The translations under genes were made by a program, and so were the position numbers. DNA of 63,890 nt from assembly GCA_958434805.1 (NCBI GenBank), contig CAUBDX010000014.1, forward strand, positions 1 to 63,890, written 5' to 3'. A model generated the notes under the pieces. The model worked only from the letters and a program-made list of their open reading frames with translations, had not been told where the DNA came from and made no database searches. Below, piece after piece: positions 45,320 to 53,808 of this stretch (position 1 is its first letter; the number at the start of each line of letters is the position of its first letter). The stretch comes from an uncultured Phocaeicola sp. (GTDB taxonomy: Bacteria; Bacteroidota; Bacteroidia; Bacteroidales; Bacteroidaceae).

Positions 45320-47920
45320 ATGAATAAAAAAATGAAAAAGCTCATTGGGGTGGGCTGTCTATTAATCGTTATGCCGCTTTCGGCACAACAACTCCCTTAT
45401 CAGAACCCGAACTTGTCACCGGAACAGCGAGCTGAGGATTTACTTGGTCGACTGACACTGGAAGAAAAAGCGGCATTAATGCAAAACACATCACCGGCTA
45501 TTCCCCGGCTCGGCATCAAAGAATACGACTGGTGGAATGAAGCATTACATGGAGTAGGACGTGCCGGACTTGCCACTGTATATCCGCAAGCCATTGGTAT
45601 GGCGGCCTCATTTGACGACGAACTTCTTTATGAAGTCTTCACATCTGTATCGGATGAAGCTCGTGCAAAAACCACCGAATTCAGTAAAAAAGGCGGACTT
45701 AAACGTTATCAGGGATTAACATTTTGGACTCCTAATGTAAATATTTTCAGAGACCCGCGCTGGGGAAGAGGACAGGAAACCTACGGAGAAGACCCTTACC
45801 TGACCGGACAAATGGGGATGGCTGTAGTACGTGGTTTACAGGGACCGGAAGACAGTAAATACGACAAGCTGCACGCTTGTGCCAAACATTTTGCCGTTCA
45901 CTCGGGTCCGGAATGGAACCGCCATGAGTTTAATGCCGAAAACATCTCTCTGCGCGACTTATGGGAAACTTATCTCCCGGCATTCAAAGATCTTGTTCAA
46001 AAAGCCAACGTCAAAGAAGTAATGTGTGCCTATAACCGTTTTGAAGGAGAGGCCTGCTGCGGAAGTAACCGCCTGCTTGTACAAATATTACGCAATGAAT
46101 GGGGCTATAAAGAAATGGTTGTATCCGACTGCTGGGCAATCAATGACTTATGGGTAAAAGGACGTCATGAAACACATCCTTCCCAACAACATGCTGCAGC
46201 CGGTGCGGTATTGAGTGGAACTGACGTGGAATGCGGCTCTGACTATGCCACACTTCCCGAAGCTGTCAAAGCCAGATTAATAGATGAATCACAAATTGAC
46301 ATCTCAGTAAAGCGTCTGCTGAAAGCCCGCTTCGAGCTGGGGGAAATGGACGACCCCGAACTCGTATCGTGGACAAAGATTCCTTATAGTGTGGTTGACA
46401 GCAAGAAACATCGCGACCAAGCGCTAAAGATAGCACGCGAAAGTATCGTACTCCTACAAAACAAAAATGGAATTTTACCATTAAAGGACAATCAAAAAAT
46501 TGCACTGATGGGTCCTAACGCGAATGACTCTGTGATGCAATGGGGAAATTATAACGGCTACCCTTCACATACTGTCACCTTGCTTGAAGCACTGAAATCA
46601 CGTATTCCTGAGGCACAGTTTATCTACGAACCGGGATGTGACCGCACTTCCAATATTGCTTTGGAAAGTGTATTCCACCAATGCAAAGTTAATGGAAAGA
46701 CCGGATTCAAAGCAACTTACTGGAATAACCCTTCACTTAAGGGTGAACCTGCAGCCGTTACACAGGTCAGCACGCCTTTCCGCTTCATCACTACCGGAGG
46801 AACCACATTTGCTTCAGGGGTAAATATCCAAGATTTCTCAGCGCATTATGAGACTGTATTTACTCCTGAAAAAACGGAAGATATCGGCTTCTGCTTCCAG
46901 TCGCACGGTGCTGTACGCCTTTCTGTCAATGGAAAAGAAGTAGCCAAGAGCCGCTTCATGAAAAACAACGACAAGATTTATACCCTGCATGCTGAAAAAG
47001 GAAAGTCATATAAACTGGATATTGAATTTGTATTCGACAGCAATGACCGTGCTGCCTCTTTGGAATTTGACATGGGACGTGACGTTCCGGTGAACTTGGA
47101 CAAGTCTGTAGAACGAGTAAAAGATGCTGATATTGTAATCTTTGCCGGAGGTATATCTCCCTCGCTCGAAGGAGAAGAAATGCGCGTTACTATTCCTGGA
47201 TTTAAAGGAGGCGACCGCACTCACATCGAATTACCGGAAATTCAGCGTCAGCTCATCGCACGGCTAAAAGCAGCCGGTAAACGGATTATCTTTGTAAACT
47301 ACTCGGGATCGGCAGTAGCCCTCACACCGGAAACCCAAAACTGCGAAGCAATCCTTCAGGCATGGTATCCGGGACAAGCTGGAGGAACAGCCGTAGCCGA
47401 TGTATTACTGGGCGACTATAATCCTTCAGGAAAACTGCCTGTTACTTTCTACAAGAATACCGAACAGCTTCCTGACTTCCTCGACTATTCCATGAAAGGA
47501 CGTACCTACCGCTACATGGCGGAAGCTCCGCTCTTCCCCTTTGGTCACGGACTTAGCTATACCACATTCAGCTATGGAAAAGCCAGATTAAGTACTTCTA
47601 CACCTAAAAATACAGAGAATGTAACTCTTACTATCCCAGTAAGCAACAGTGGAAAATACGATGGAGAAGAAGTAGTACAGGTGTATATCCGCCGTCCGGG
47701 CGATATAGAAGGACCATCGCATACACTACGAGCCTTCAAACGTGTCAACCTGGAAAAAGGAGAAAAACAAGAAATAACACTGACGCTTACTCCCGAAAGT
47801 TTTGAATGGTTTGACACCACAACTCACACCATGCGCCCGATGAAAGGCAAGTACGAAATCTTATACGGAGGTACGTCAGACAGAAAACAATTACAGAAAC
47901 TGACTCTTACCCGTATGTAA
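45320..47920 (+). CDS. Glycoside hydrolase family 3 (beta-xylosidase/glucosidase type) with PA14 insert
   Basis: An 866-residue exported enzyme. A signal peptide (ending VMPLSAQQ) is followed by a GH3 N-domain with WWNEALHGVGRAG, DPRWGRGQETYGEDPYL, KHFAVHSGPEWNRHEFNA and the nucleophile D270 in VVSDCWAIND. The C-domain contains a PA14-like insert (about residues 455-590: KATYWNNPSLKG, RLSVNGKEV), then KLPVTFYKN and a fibronectin-III-like end. The HGVGR/WWNEALH style is that of beta-xylosidases. The next gene encodes a GH8 exo-oligoxylanase-like enzyme, which supports a xylo-oligosaccharide role. Confidence 0.92.
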   Translation: MNKKMKKLIGVGCLLIVMPLSAQQLPYQNPNLSPEQRAEDLLGRLTLEEKAALMQNTSPAIPRLGIKEYDWWNEALHGVGRAGLATVYPQAIGMAASFDDELLYEVFTSVSDEARAKTTEFSKKGGLKRYQGLTFWTPNVNIFRDPRWGRGQETYGEDPYLTGQMGMAVVRGLQGPEDSKYDKLHACAKHFAVHSGPEWNRHEFNAENISLRDLWETYLPAFKDLVQKANVKEVMCAYNRFEGEACCGSNRLLVQILRNEWGYKEMVVSDCWAINDLWVKGRHETHPSQQHAAAGAVLSGTDVECGSDYATLPEAVKARLIDESQIDISVKRLLKARFELGEMDDPELVSWTKIPYSVVDSKKHRDQALKIARESIVLLQNKNGILPLKDNQKIALMGPNANDSVMQWGNYNGYPSHTVTLLEALKSRIPEAQFIYEPGCDRTSNIALESVFHQCKVNGKTGFKATYWNNPSLKGEPAAVTQVSTPFRFITTGGTTFASGVNIQDFSAHYETVFTPEKTEDIGFCFQSHGAVRLSVNGKEVAKSRFMKNNDKIYTLHAEKGKSYKLDIEFVFDSNDRAASLEFDMGRDVPVNLDKSVERVKDADIVIFAGGISPSLEGEEMRVTIPGFKGGDRTHIELPEIQRQLIARLKAAGKRIIFVNYSGSAVALTPETQNCEAILQAWYPGQAGGTAVADVLLGDYNPSGKLPVTFYKNTEQLPDFLDYSMKGRTYRYMAEAPLFPFGHGLSYTTFSYGKARLSTSTPKNTENVTLTIPVSNSGKYDGEEVVQVYIRRPGDIEGPSHTLRAFKRVNLEKGEKQEITLTLTPESFEWFDTTTHTMRPMKGKYEILYGGTSDRKQLQKLTLTRM

Positions 47921-47929
47921 TTAACTACA

Positions 47930-47993
47930 GAGTTCTTTAGTTTCTTAAGTTTTAATATGGATTGCTTAAAAACTAAAGAACTCATAAACTTAC
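47930..47993 (+). repeat. 14-bp inverted repeat and AC-rich leader before the GH8 gene
   Basis: GAGTTCTTTAGTTT (47930-47943) pairs perfectly with AAACTAAAGAACTC (47970-47983) across 26 bases. The right arm continues as AACTCATAAACTTACC up to near the GH8 ATG, which is the same leader type seen before btuF, menB and the propeller lipoprotein. Confidence 0.65.
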
Positions 47994-48005
47994 CTATCAC
48001 TAATC

Positions 48006-49283
48006 ATGAAAATAATAAAATCAGTAGTTGGCACATGTCTACTTTCAGCTTTGGCAGCATGTGGCAGCTCCGAAACCGGAAAACTTGGTGAACCTTGGGA
48101 AAAAGGAGCTTTCGAAACCCGCACCTACCGTAATATCTTTGCCGAAATGGACTATACACAAGCCGACATTGATACCAAAGTGCAGTCCGTATTTAACGAT
48201 GTATTTTACGGGAAAAACAAGGTTTATTTTGAACCTGATGACTCTACTGCCTACATCAGTGATATAAAAAACAACGACGTACGCACCGAGGGTATGTCAT
48301 ACGGACTGATGATTGCCGTTCAGTTCGACCGGAAAGATATCTTCGACCGTCTCTGGAGATGGTGTAAGACCTATATGCAACATGCAGACGGCCCCATGAA
48401 GGGATACTTTGCCTGGAGCTGCAAGACAGATGGAACACGTAATGCGCAAGGTCCGGCATCCGATGGAGAGCTTTATTACGTTACTGCCCTCATATTTGCT
48501 TCCAATCTTTGGGGAAATGACAGCGGAATCAATTACCTTGCCGAAGCGCAACATATCCTTGATTGCTCCATGACTAAAGACGGAACGAAAGGGGTCATGC
48601 CTCTCATCAATCTAGAACACAAGCTGATTACCTTTGTTCCAGGACATGGCGGCTATGAATTTACCGACCCTTCTTACCATCTTCCGGCATTCTACGAAGT
48701 ATGGGCACGCTGGGCAAATGACGGACGAAGTGACTTCTGGCGTGAATGCGCACAAAAGAGCCGGGCATACTTACACAAAAGCATTCATCCCGTAACCGGA
48801 CTAAACCCTGATTACAACAACTATGATGGAAGCTTACTGAAAAGTAGACGGATTATTGGAGATGCCTTCCGATTCGATTCTTGGCGTGTGCCCATGAACA
48901 TCGCTCTCGATTATTCTTGGGCTTGTGCTGATAAGGAATGGCAACAGGAATACGGCAATAAAATCCAGAATTTCCTTTATGCGCAAGGAATCGATACATT
49001 CGTTGATCAATATAATGTTGACGGAACACTCCCATCCGACACATTACCCGCCGGAGGTTACACAGCATTACGCCACTCGCTCGGTTTGGTTGCTACCTCA
49101 GCTGCAGTATCCCTGGTATGCACACATGAAAAGAGCCGGGAGTTTGTAAAACGTCTATGGAATGCCCGTCACGAACCTTATGCTGATGGCTACTTTGATG
49201 CGTATTATGACGGATTACTCCGACTCTTTGCTTTCATGCACTTGAGCGGAAATTACCGCATCATCTTCCCTAAAGGAGAATAA
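48006..49283 (+). CDS. GH8 lipoprotein, reducing-end xylose-releasing exo-oligoxylanase type
   Basis: A 425-residue lipoprotein (signal MKIIKSVVGTCLLSALAAC, C19). It carries the GH8 (alpha/alpha)6 catalytic set: general acid E95 in VRTEGMSYGLM, D153 in ASDGELYYV and the probable base D291 in FRFDSWRVP. This arrangement, with LGEPWEKGAF at the start, resembles Rex enzymes that release xylose from the reducing end of xylo-oligosaccharides. It follows the GH3 gene by 85 bases, with a leader hairpin, and ends at a strong terminator. No SusC/D genes accompany the pair. Confidence 0.9.
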   Translation: MKIIKSVVGTCLLSALAACGSSETGKLGEPWEKGAFETRTYRNIFAEMDYTQADIDTKVQSVFNDVFYGKNKVYFEPDDSTAYISDIKNNDVRTEGMSYGLMIAVQFDRKDIFDRLWRWCKTYMQHADGPMKGYFAWSCKTDGTRNAQGPASDGELYYVTALIFASNLWGNDSGINYLAEAQHILDCSMTKDGTKGVMPLINLEHKLITFVPGHGGYEFTDPSYHLPAFYEVWARWANDGRSDFWRECAQKSRAYLHKSIHPVTGLNPDYNNYDGSLLKSRRIIGDAFRFDSWRVPMNIALDYSWACADKEWQQEYGNKIQNFLYAQGIDTFVDQYNVDGTLPSDTLPAGGYTALRHSLGLVATSAAVSLVCTHEKSREFVKRLWNARHEPYADGYFDAYYDGLLRLFAFMHLSGNYRIIFPKGE

Positions 49284-49299
49284 TACATAAACATAAATC

Positions 49300-49341
49300 A
49301 AATGGAGGAGTTAAACAGATATTTTAACTCCTCCATTTTTG
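49300..49341 (+). terminator. Terminator after GH8 gene
   Basis: The 16-bp perfect stem AAATGGAGGAGTTAAA (49300-49315) / TTTAACTCCTCCATTT (49323-49338) is followed by Ts. Confidence 0.85.
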
Positions 49342-49441
49342 TATATCACGGGAATAATATTAATTTTACACATAAAAAATATTTCACTTTTAATAAAACA
49401 TCCATACAATTCGTTATAGAATAACATCTAAATATTAAACT

Positions 49442-51577
49442 ATGAAGAAAAAAATTCTATGTTTTGCTCTTATGTGCCTCATCTTATGCCATGCCCACAG
49501 TCAGACCATATGGCATCAGCCAGCCGTAAAAGAAAACAGTCAGATTGAAGGATATTTCTCATCTTTGTTAAACATTACCCGTGTAGAATTTGACAAGCAT
49601 GAAACTCGAGTATATATGCATGTGTCCTTACGACCTGAACTTTGGATACGCTTTTCGAAAGATACCTACCTAAATGCAGAGGGAAAAAGTTATGCCGTAA
49701 AAGGTTGTGATGGATTGGAATTAGGCAAAGAAACCTTTTTAGCTCCAGACGGGAATGCAGACTTGGTTTTTCATTTTGAACCACTTCCTAAAAATATCCG
49801 TGAATTCGATTTTATAGAAGGTCATGAAACCGACGCATTCAAGCTGCTAGGAATAACAACAATAGAAACTCAAGCCAAGCAACTTTTCCCTTCTAACTGG
49901 AGAAATGTGGAAACCGGCACATGGGACATTGCCTTTTACAAGGAATTTGCCATTTATGACTGCCGTTTCTGGAACTACAAGCAAAAAAAACAGCATAATG
50001 ACCAATATGAATTTCTACTCAAAAATGAAGGAAAAGAAATCAAGGTAAAAGTAGAAAAGTGTAAAAAAGCGCATCGCCAGATAATAATAGACGGACAAAA
50101 AGCTGAATACGAGATAATCAATGGCATCACTCTGCCCGATTATCCGATGCCCGATACCCGAACTGGCTTCAAAGACAATGGCTATCAGATGAATGACACC
50201 ATTCACCTGATAGGCTGGCTGCGGGGAATGCCGGAAAATATGAAAAAACAAAGTGATGAATACACCGTGAATTATACCAACATACTGATAGACCAGCAAG
50301 TCGGTGTTACAGCTAAGCTGGACTCATTAGGACGATTCCATGCGAAAATTCCAGCACTCAATTCGGTTGAAGTGTTCAATGACTGGGGAAGAACTTTTGT
50401 GCGTACCACATTGGAAGCTGGCAAAACCTATTTTCTCTTGTATGACATGAAGGGGGGACATAAAATGTTCATGGGAAAAGATGCCCGTCTTCAAAATGAA
50501 CTGCTGGCTTATCCTATTCCATGGAGCAATTTTCATCCCGAAAGACAGGAAATGGGTAAAATAACAGCCGATGAGATTTTGGAAAGATACAAATCTTATC
50601 AAGAGAAATATCTGAAAGAGCATAACCGACTGGTAGAAGCCCACCCTTTACTATCCACACGGTATAAGATTTACAGTATTCAACACTACAACTGCGGACT
50701 GGCAAGTTCGTTGATGCAAGCCCGATTTTATGTAAAAAATCGGTTTATTCCAAAGCATTATCTTGACTATGTCGGACAGTTACGAGATGCCATGCCAAAA
50801 CCCTATACACTGATTCGGGATTACAGTCATATGCTTCGAGACTACATGGACGAACATGCTTCAAAAAAGAAAATAAATGCAGATATGGATGCATCGCTTA
50901 TCAGGCTAAACATGATGACGGAAACAGCTAATGAGTTAGGCATGGAGCAGTCGCTGAAAGACATACTTGCCACAAGTGAAATCATTCAATGGTTGGAATA
51001 CACTGCCCAACCGATGAATTCTCATCTGATAACATTCGCAAAAGAGCATATCAAAATGGAAGCTGCCCAAGCAGCTTTAAAACATGAAAACGAAAAATAT
51101 ATGGCACTCGAAAAAAAAGAGCTGAGATACGAAAGCAGTTTACACAGCAATGATGAAGTGGCCGGCATTAACGAAGGAGAAGATATTCTCCGTAAACTGC
51201 TTGCCCCTCTAAAAGGAAAAGTCGTACTGATTGACGTATGGGGCACTTGGTGCGCTCCTTGCAAAGAGGCTCTTTCTCATTCGCAAGAAGAATATGAACG
51301 ACTCAACAAATATCCCATTGCCTACCTGTATTTGGCCAATCGGAGCAATGACAAAACGTGGAAAAACGTGATCAAACAATATAATGTCACCGGAGAATAT
51401 GTCCATCACTACAATTTACCGGCACCACAGCAACAAAAAATTGAATCTTTTCTACAGGTACACAGTTTCCCTACCTATAAAATTGTAGATAAACAAGGAA
51501 ACATCTTAGACATAAAGGTAGATGCAAGGTCATTAGATACACTGGAAAAAATCGTAAAAAAACTCAGTGAAGAATAA
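49442..51577 (+). CDS. Large exported TlpA-like thioredoxin protein
   Basis: A 711-residue exported protein. The signal peptide MKKKILCFALMCLILCHAHS is followed by about 580 residues of uncharacterised beta-sandwich and helical sequence. A C-terminal thioredoxin domain (about 590-711) has LIDVWGTWCAPCKEALSHSQ (active site CAPC) and SFPTYKIVDKQGNI with the cis-Pro. Bacteroides encode many such large TlpA-like proteins; targets are not known. It stands alone with a terminator after it at 51803. Confidence 0.88.
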   Translation: MKKKILCFALMCLILCHAHSQTIWHQPAVKENSQIEGYFSSLLNITRVEFDKHETRVYMHVSLRPELWIRFSKDTYLNAEGKSYAVKGCDGLELGKETFLAPDGNADLVFHFEPLPKNIREFDFIEGHETDAFKLLGITTIETQAKQLFPSNWRNVETGTWDIAFYKEFAIYDCRFWNYKQKKQHNDQYEFLLKNEGKEIKVKVEKCKKAHRQIIIDGQKAEYEIINGITLPDYPMPDTRTGFKDNGYQMNDTIHLIGWLRGMPENMKKQSDEYTVNYTNILIDQQVGVTAKLDSLGRFHAKIPALNSVEVFNDWGRTFVRTTLEAGKTYFLLYDMKGGHKMFMGKDARLQNELLAYPIPWSNFHPERQEMGKITADEILERYKSYQEKYLKEHNRLVEAHPLLSTRYKIYSIQHYNCGLASSLMQARFYVKNRFIPKHYLDYVGQLRDAMPKPYTLIRDYSHMLRDYMDEHASKKKINADMDASLIRLNMMTETANELGMEQSLKDILATSEIIQWLEYTAQPMNSHLITFAKEHIKMEAAQAALKHENEKYMALEKKELRYESSLHSNDEVAGINEGEDILRKLLAPLKGKVVLIDVWGTWCAPCKEALSHSQEEYERLNKYPIAYLYLANRSNDKTWKNVIKQYNVTGEYVHHYNLPAPQQQKIESFLQVHSFPTYKIVDKQGNILDIKVDARSLDTLEKIVKKLSEE

Positions 51578-51957
51578 ATTCTTTTTGATTTTATTCAAGT
51601 TTCACAGACTCGCGTCCAAAACCACAAGTTTATTTCAGCGGACAAAACTGCTGAATACAAAATTTTGTTTCTTTTTCAAAGCAGAAAAACGACAGTCCAC
51701 ACTGACGGATTATGCAATTCACCAACATGGAGCATATAATTCGCTTCATAAAACAAAACCCCAAAGACAGCAAAACTTTCCCCAAAAAGTAACGAAAAAA
51801 ATAAAAGCGAGAATCTTTATTGAAATAAAGGCTCTCGCTTTTTATCAATTTTCTAAATATCCTCCGTTATCAACTTGTTATTCGGGAAAAAGACAGAATC
51901 TTAAAAACCTTGAAACAAGTTTACCACAGCATAAATTCAATCCCATCCGTTAGCGTT
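51578..51957. other. Gene-free stretch, 380 bp
   Basis: No credible gene is seen. It holds the terminator at 51803-51845 between convergent transcripts (TlpA-like and aspA). Confidence 0.5.
51803..51845 (+). terminator. Terminator between convergent genes
   Basis: AAAAGCGAGA (51803-51812) pairs with TCTCGCTTTT (51833-51842), followed by Ts on the plus strand and A/T-rich sequence on the other. Probably bidirectional. Confidence 0.75.
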
Positions 51958-53391
51958 TTACTTCTTGGGATGAATATCCAGCTTGACCGGATGAATCATA
52001 TTTTCCGGACTAAGAATCGTATCTAAATCTTCCTTGCTCAAGATGCCATGCTCCAATACCAGTTCATACACACTGCGTCCGGTTTCAAGAGCCTCTTTGG
52101 CAATCTTGGTAGAATTCTTATAACCGATAACCGGATTCAAGGCTGTTACGACTCCAATACTATTATGCACATTCGCTTTACAATGTTCTTCATTAGCTAC
52201 AATACCATCCACACAACGTGTACGCAACGTATCCATTCCGTTAATCATCAGGTCGATTGACTCGAAACAACACTGTGCCATAACTGGCTCCATAGCATTC
52301 AGTTCCATCTGAGCAGCTTCACCAGCCATCGTTACACAAAGTTCATTTCCTATCACTTTATAACAGATCTGATTCATCACTTCAGGAATCACCGGATTTA
52401 CCTTACCTGGCATGATAGATGAACCCGGCTGCATGGCAGGCAGATTAAATTCACCCAAGCCACAACGAGGACCACTCGCCAACAGACGCAAATCGTTGCA
52501 TATTTTATTCAGTTTCACAGCCACACGTTTCAATGCAGCGGCATACCCCACCATACATGACGTATCAGAGGTAGCCCCCACCAAGTCATCTGAAAGACGA
52601 TAAGGCAACTGAGTAAGCTCGGCTAACGCGGAAACACATTTTTCGGCATATCCGGGCTCAGCACAAATACCAGTACCAATAGCAGTAGCCCCCATATTGA
52701 CCGTAAGGAAATCTTCGGCAGCTTCGTTCAGGTGAGTAATTTCGTTTTTCAAGATGCTAGCAAAGCCGTGGAAAGTCTGTCCGAGTGTCATCGGAACAGC
52801 ATCTTCCAACTGCGTACGCCCCATCTTGATAATATGTGCAAAAGCCTCTCCTTTTTTGTTGAAAGAATCTATCAATGCCTGCAAATGAGGAATCAAGCGT
52901 AAATGCGACTCGTAAAGACCGATATGAATCGCTGTAGGATACGCATCATTCGTTGACTGCGCACAGTTTACATGGTCATTAGGTGAACAATACTGATATT
53001 CTCCACGCTGATGACCCATAATTTCAAGAGCACGGTTTGCAATCACTTCATTGGCATTCATATTCGTGGTAGTTCCCGCTCCACCTTGAATCATATCAAC
53101 CGGAAACTGTTCGTAATGTTTACCATCAATAATTTCCTGACAAGCTTCAATAATGGCATGAGCCTGTTCCTCAGTCAGCAAGTTCAGTTCACGGTTCGCC
53201 TTGGCAGCTGCCATCTTGGTAAGCGCCAAGCCTTTTATAAATAACGGATACTCATTGAGATGAAACTTGCTGATAGGAAAGTTTTCAATACCTCTCAGTG
53301 TCTGCACGCCATATAAGGCACTTGCAGGAATTTCACGAGAACCAATCAAGTCACTTTCTATACGTACAGCTGCTGTTTCTTTTGTTTCCAT
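51958..53391 (-). CDS. aspA: Aspartate ammonia-lyase
   Basis: A 477-residue fumarase/aspartase-superfamily enzyme converting aspartate to fumarate and ammonia. It has the superfamily signature GSSIMPGKVNPVIPE (catalytic Ser in the SS loop), GGAGTTTNMNANEVIANRAL and SPNDHVNCAQSTNDAYPTA. The start METKETAAVRIESDLIGSRE is that of aspartases rather than class II fumarases. Fumarate would feed fumarate respiration, which uses the menaquinone made by the men operon. It has one of the clearest promoters of the window. Confidence 0.93.
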   Translation of the reverse strand: METKETAAVRIESDLIGSREIPASALYGVQTLRGIENFPISKFHLNEYPLFIKGLALTKMAAAKANRELNLLTEEQAHAIIEACQEIIDGKHYEQFPVDMIQGGAGTTTNMNANEVIANRALEIMGHQRGEYQYCSPNDHVNCAQSTNDAYPTAIHIGLYESHLRLIPHLQALIDSFNKKGEAFAHIIKMGRTQLEDAVPMTLGQTFHGFASILKNEITHLNEAAEDFLTVNMGATAIGTGICAEPGYAEKCVSALAELTQLPYRLSDDLVGATSDTSCMVGYAAALKRVAVKLNKICNDLRLLASGPRCGLGEFNLPAMQPGSSIMPGKVNPVIPEVMNQICYKVIGNELCVTMAGEAAQMELNAMEPVMAQCCFESIDLMINGMDTLRTRCVDGIVANEEHCKANVHNSIGVVTALNPVIGYKNSTKIAKEALETGRSVYELVLEHGILSKEDLDTILSPENMIHPVKLDIHPKK

Positions 53392-53427
53392 AATCTTCTT
53401 TTTTTAGGATGTTATCTTCTTATATGA

Positions 53428-53458
53428 CAAAGATAAGTTCTATCATTTTGAAAACAAA
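53428..53458 (-). promoter_or_regulatory. Promoter of aspA
   Basis: Minus strand: TTTG (plus 53455-53458), 19 bases, TATCTTTG (plus 53428-53435). Exact match to the Bacteroides consensus TTTG-N19-TAnnTTTG, about 37 bases before the ATG. Confidence 0.85.
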
Positions 53459-53526
53459 ATTTATTTCATATAATATTTTTATAAAAGATAACCCACAGTT
53501 ATACTCAGGTAAGCTCCAAACGAGTG

Positions 53527-53770
53527 TTATTTTGTTATTTTTACATTTTTTCTTATTCTTTCTTTTTTCAGTGAAAAGACAGGCAAGTAGAAAAATATAC
53601 CGATAACCGACATAACCAGTCCGCCAATTGTACCAGCTGCCAACGGAAACCAAAAACCCTCTTTCTCCTCACCTATCATAAAAGGAATAAATCCCAAGAT
53701 AGTGGAAACTACCGTAAGAAAAATAGGAATAATTTTCACATTCCATGCTTTCGTATAAGCACGTAACGGA
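53527..53770 (-). pseudogene. 3' remnant of an RND efflux transporter
   Basis: The minus-strand frame reads RAYTKAWNVKIIPIFLTVVS, then TILGFIPFMIGEEKEGFWFP and LAAGTIGGLVMSVIGIFFY, followed by LPVF. These are the last two membrane helices of AcrB/CusA-type RND pumps, which are about 1000 residues long. Only about 80 residues remain. The reading frame loses similarity just before the stop of the VirE-type gene at 53809, so the upstream nine-tenths was replaced or deleted when that element arrived or later. A 70-residue frame from a GTG at 53739 is open but cannot make a pump. Confidence 0.75.
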
Positions 53771-53808
53771 GCCAGATTACAATCGCTCCACCGCAGTAGT
53801 TTTCCCTT

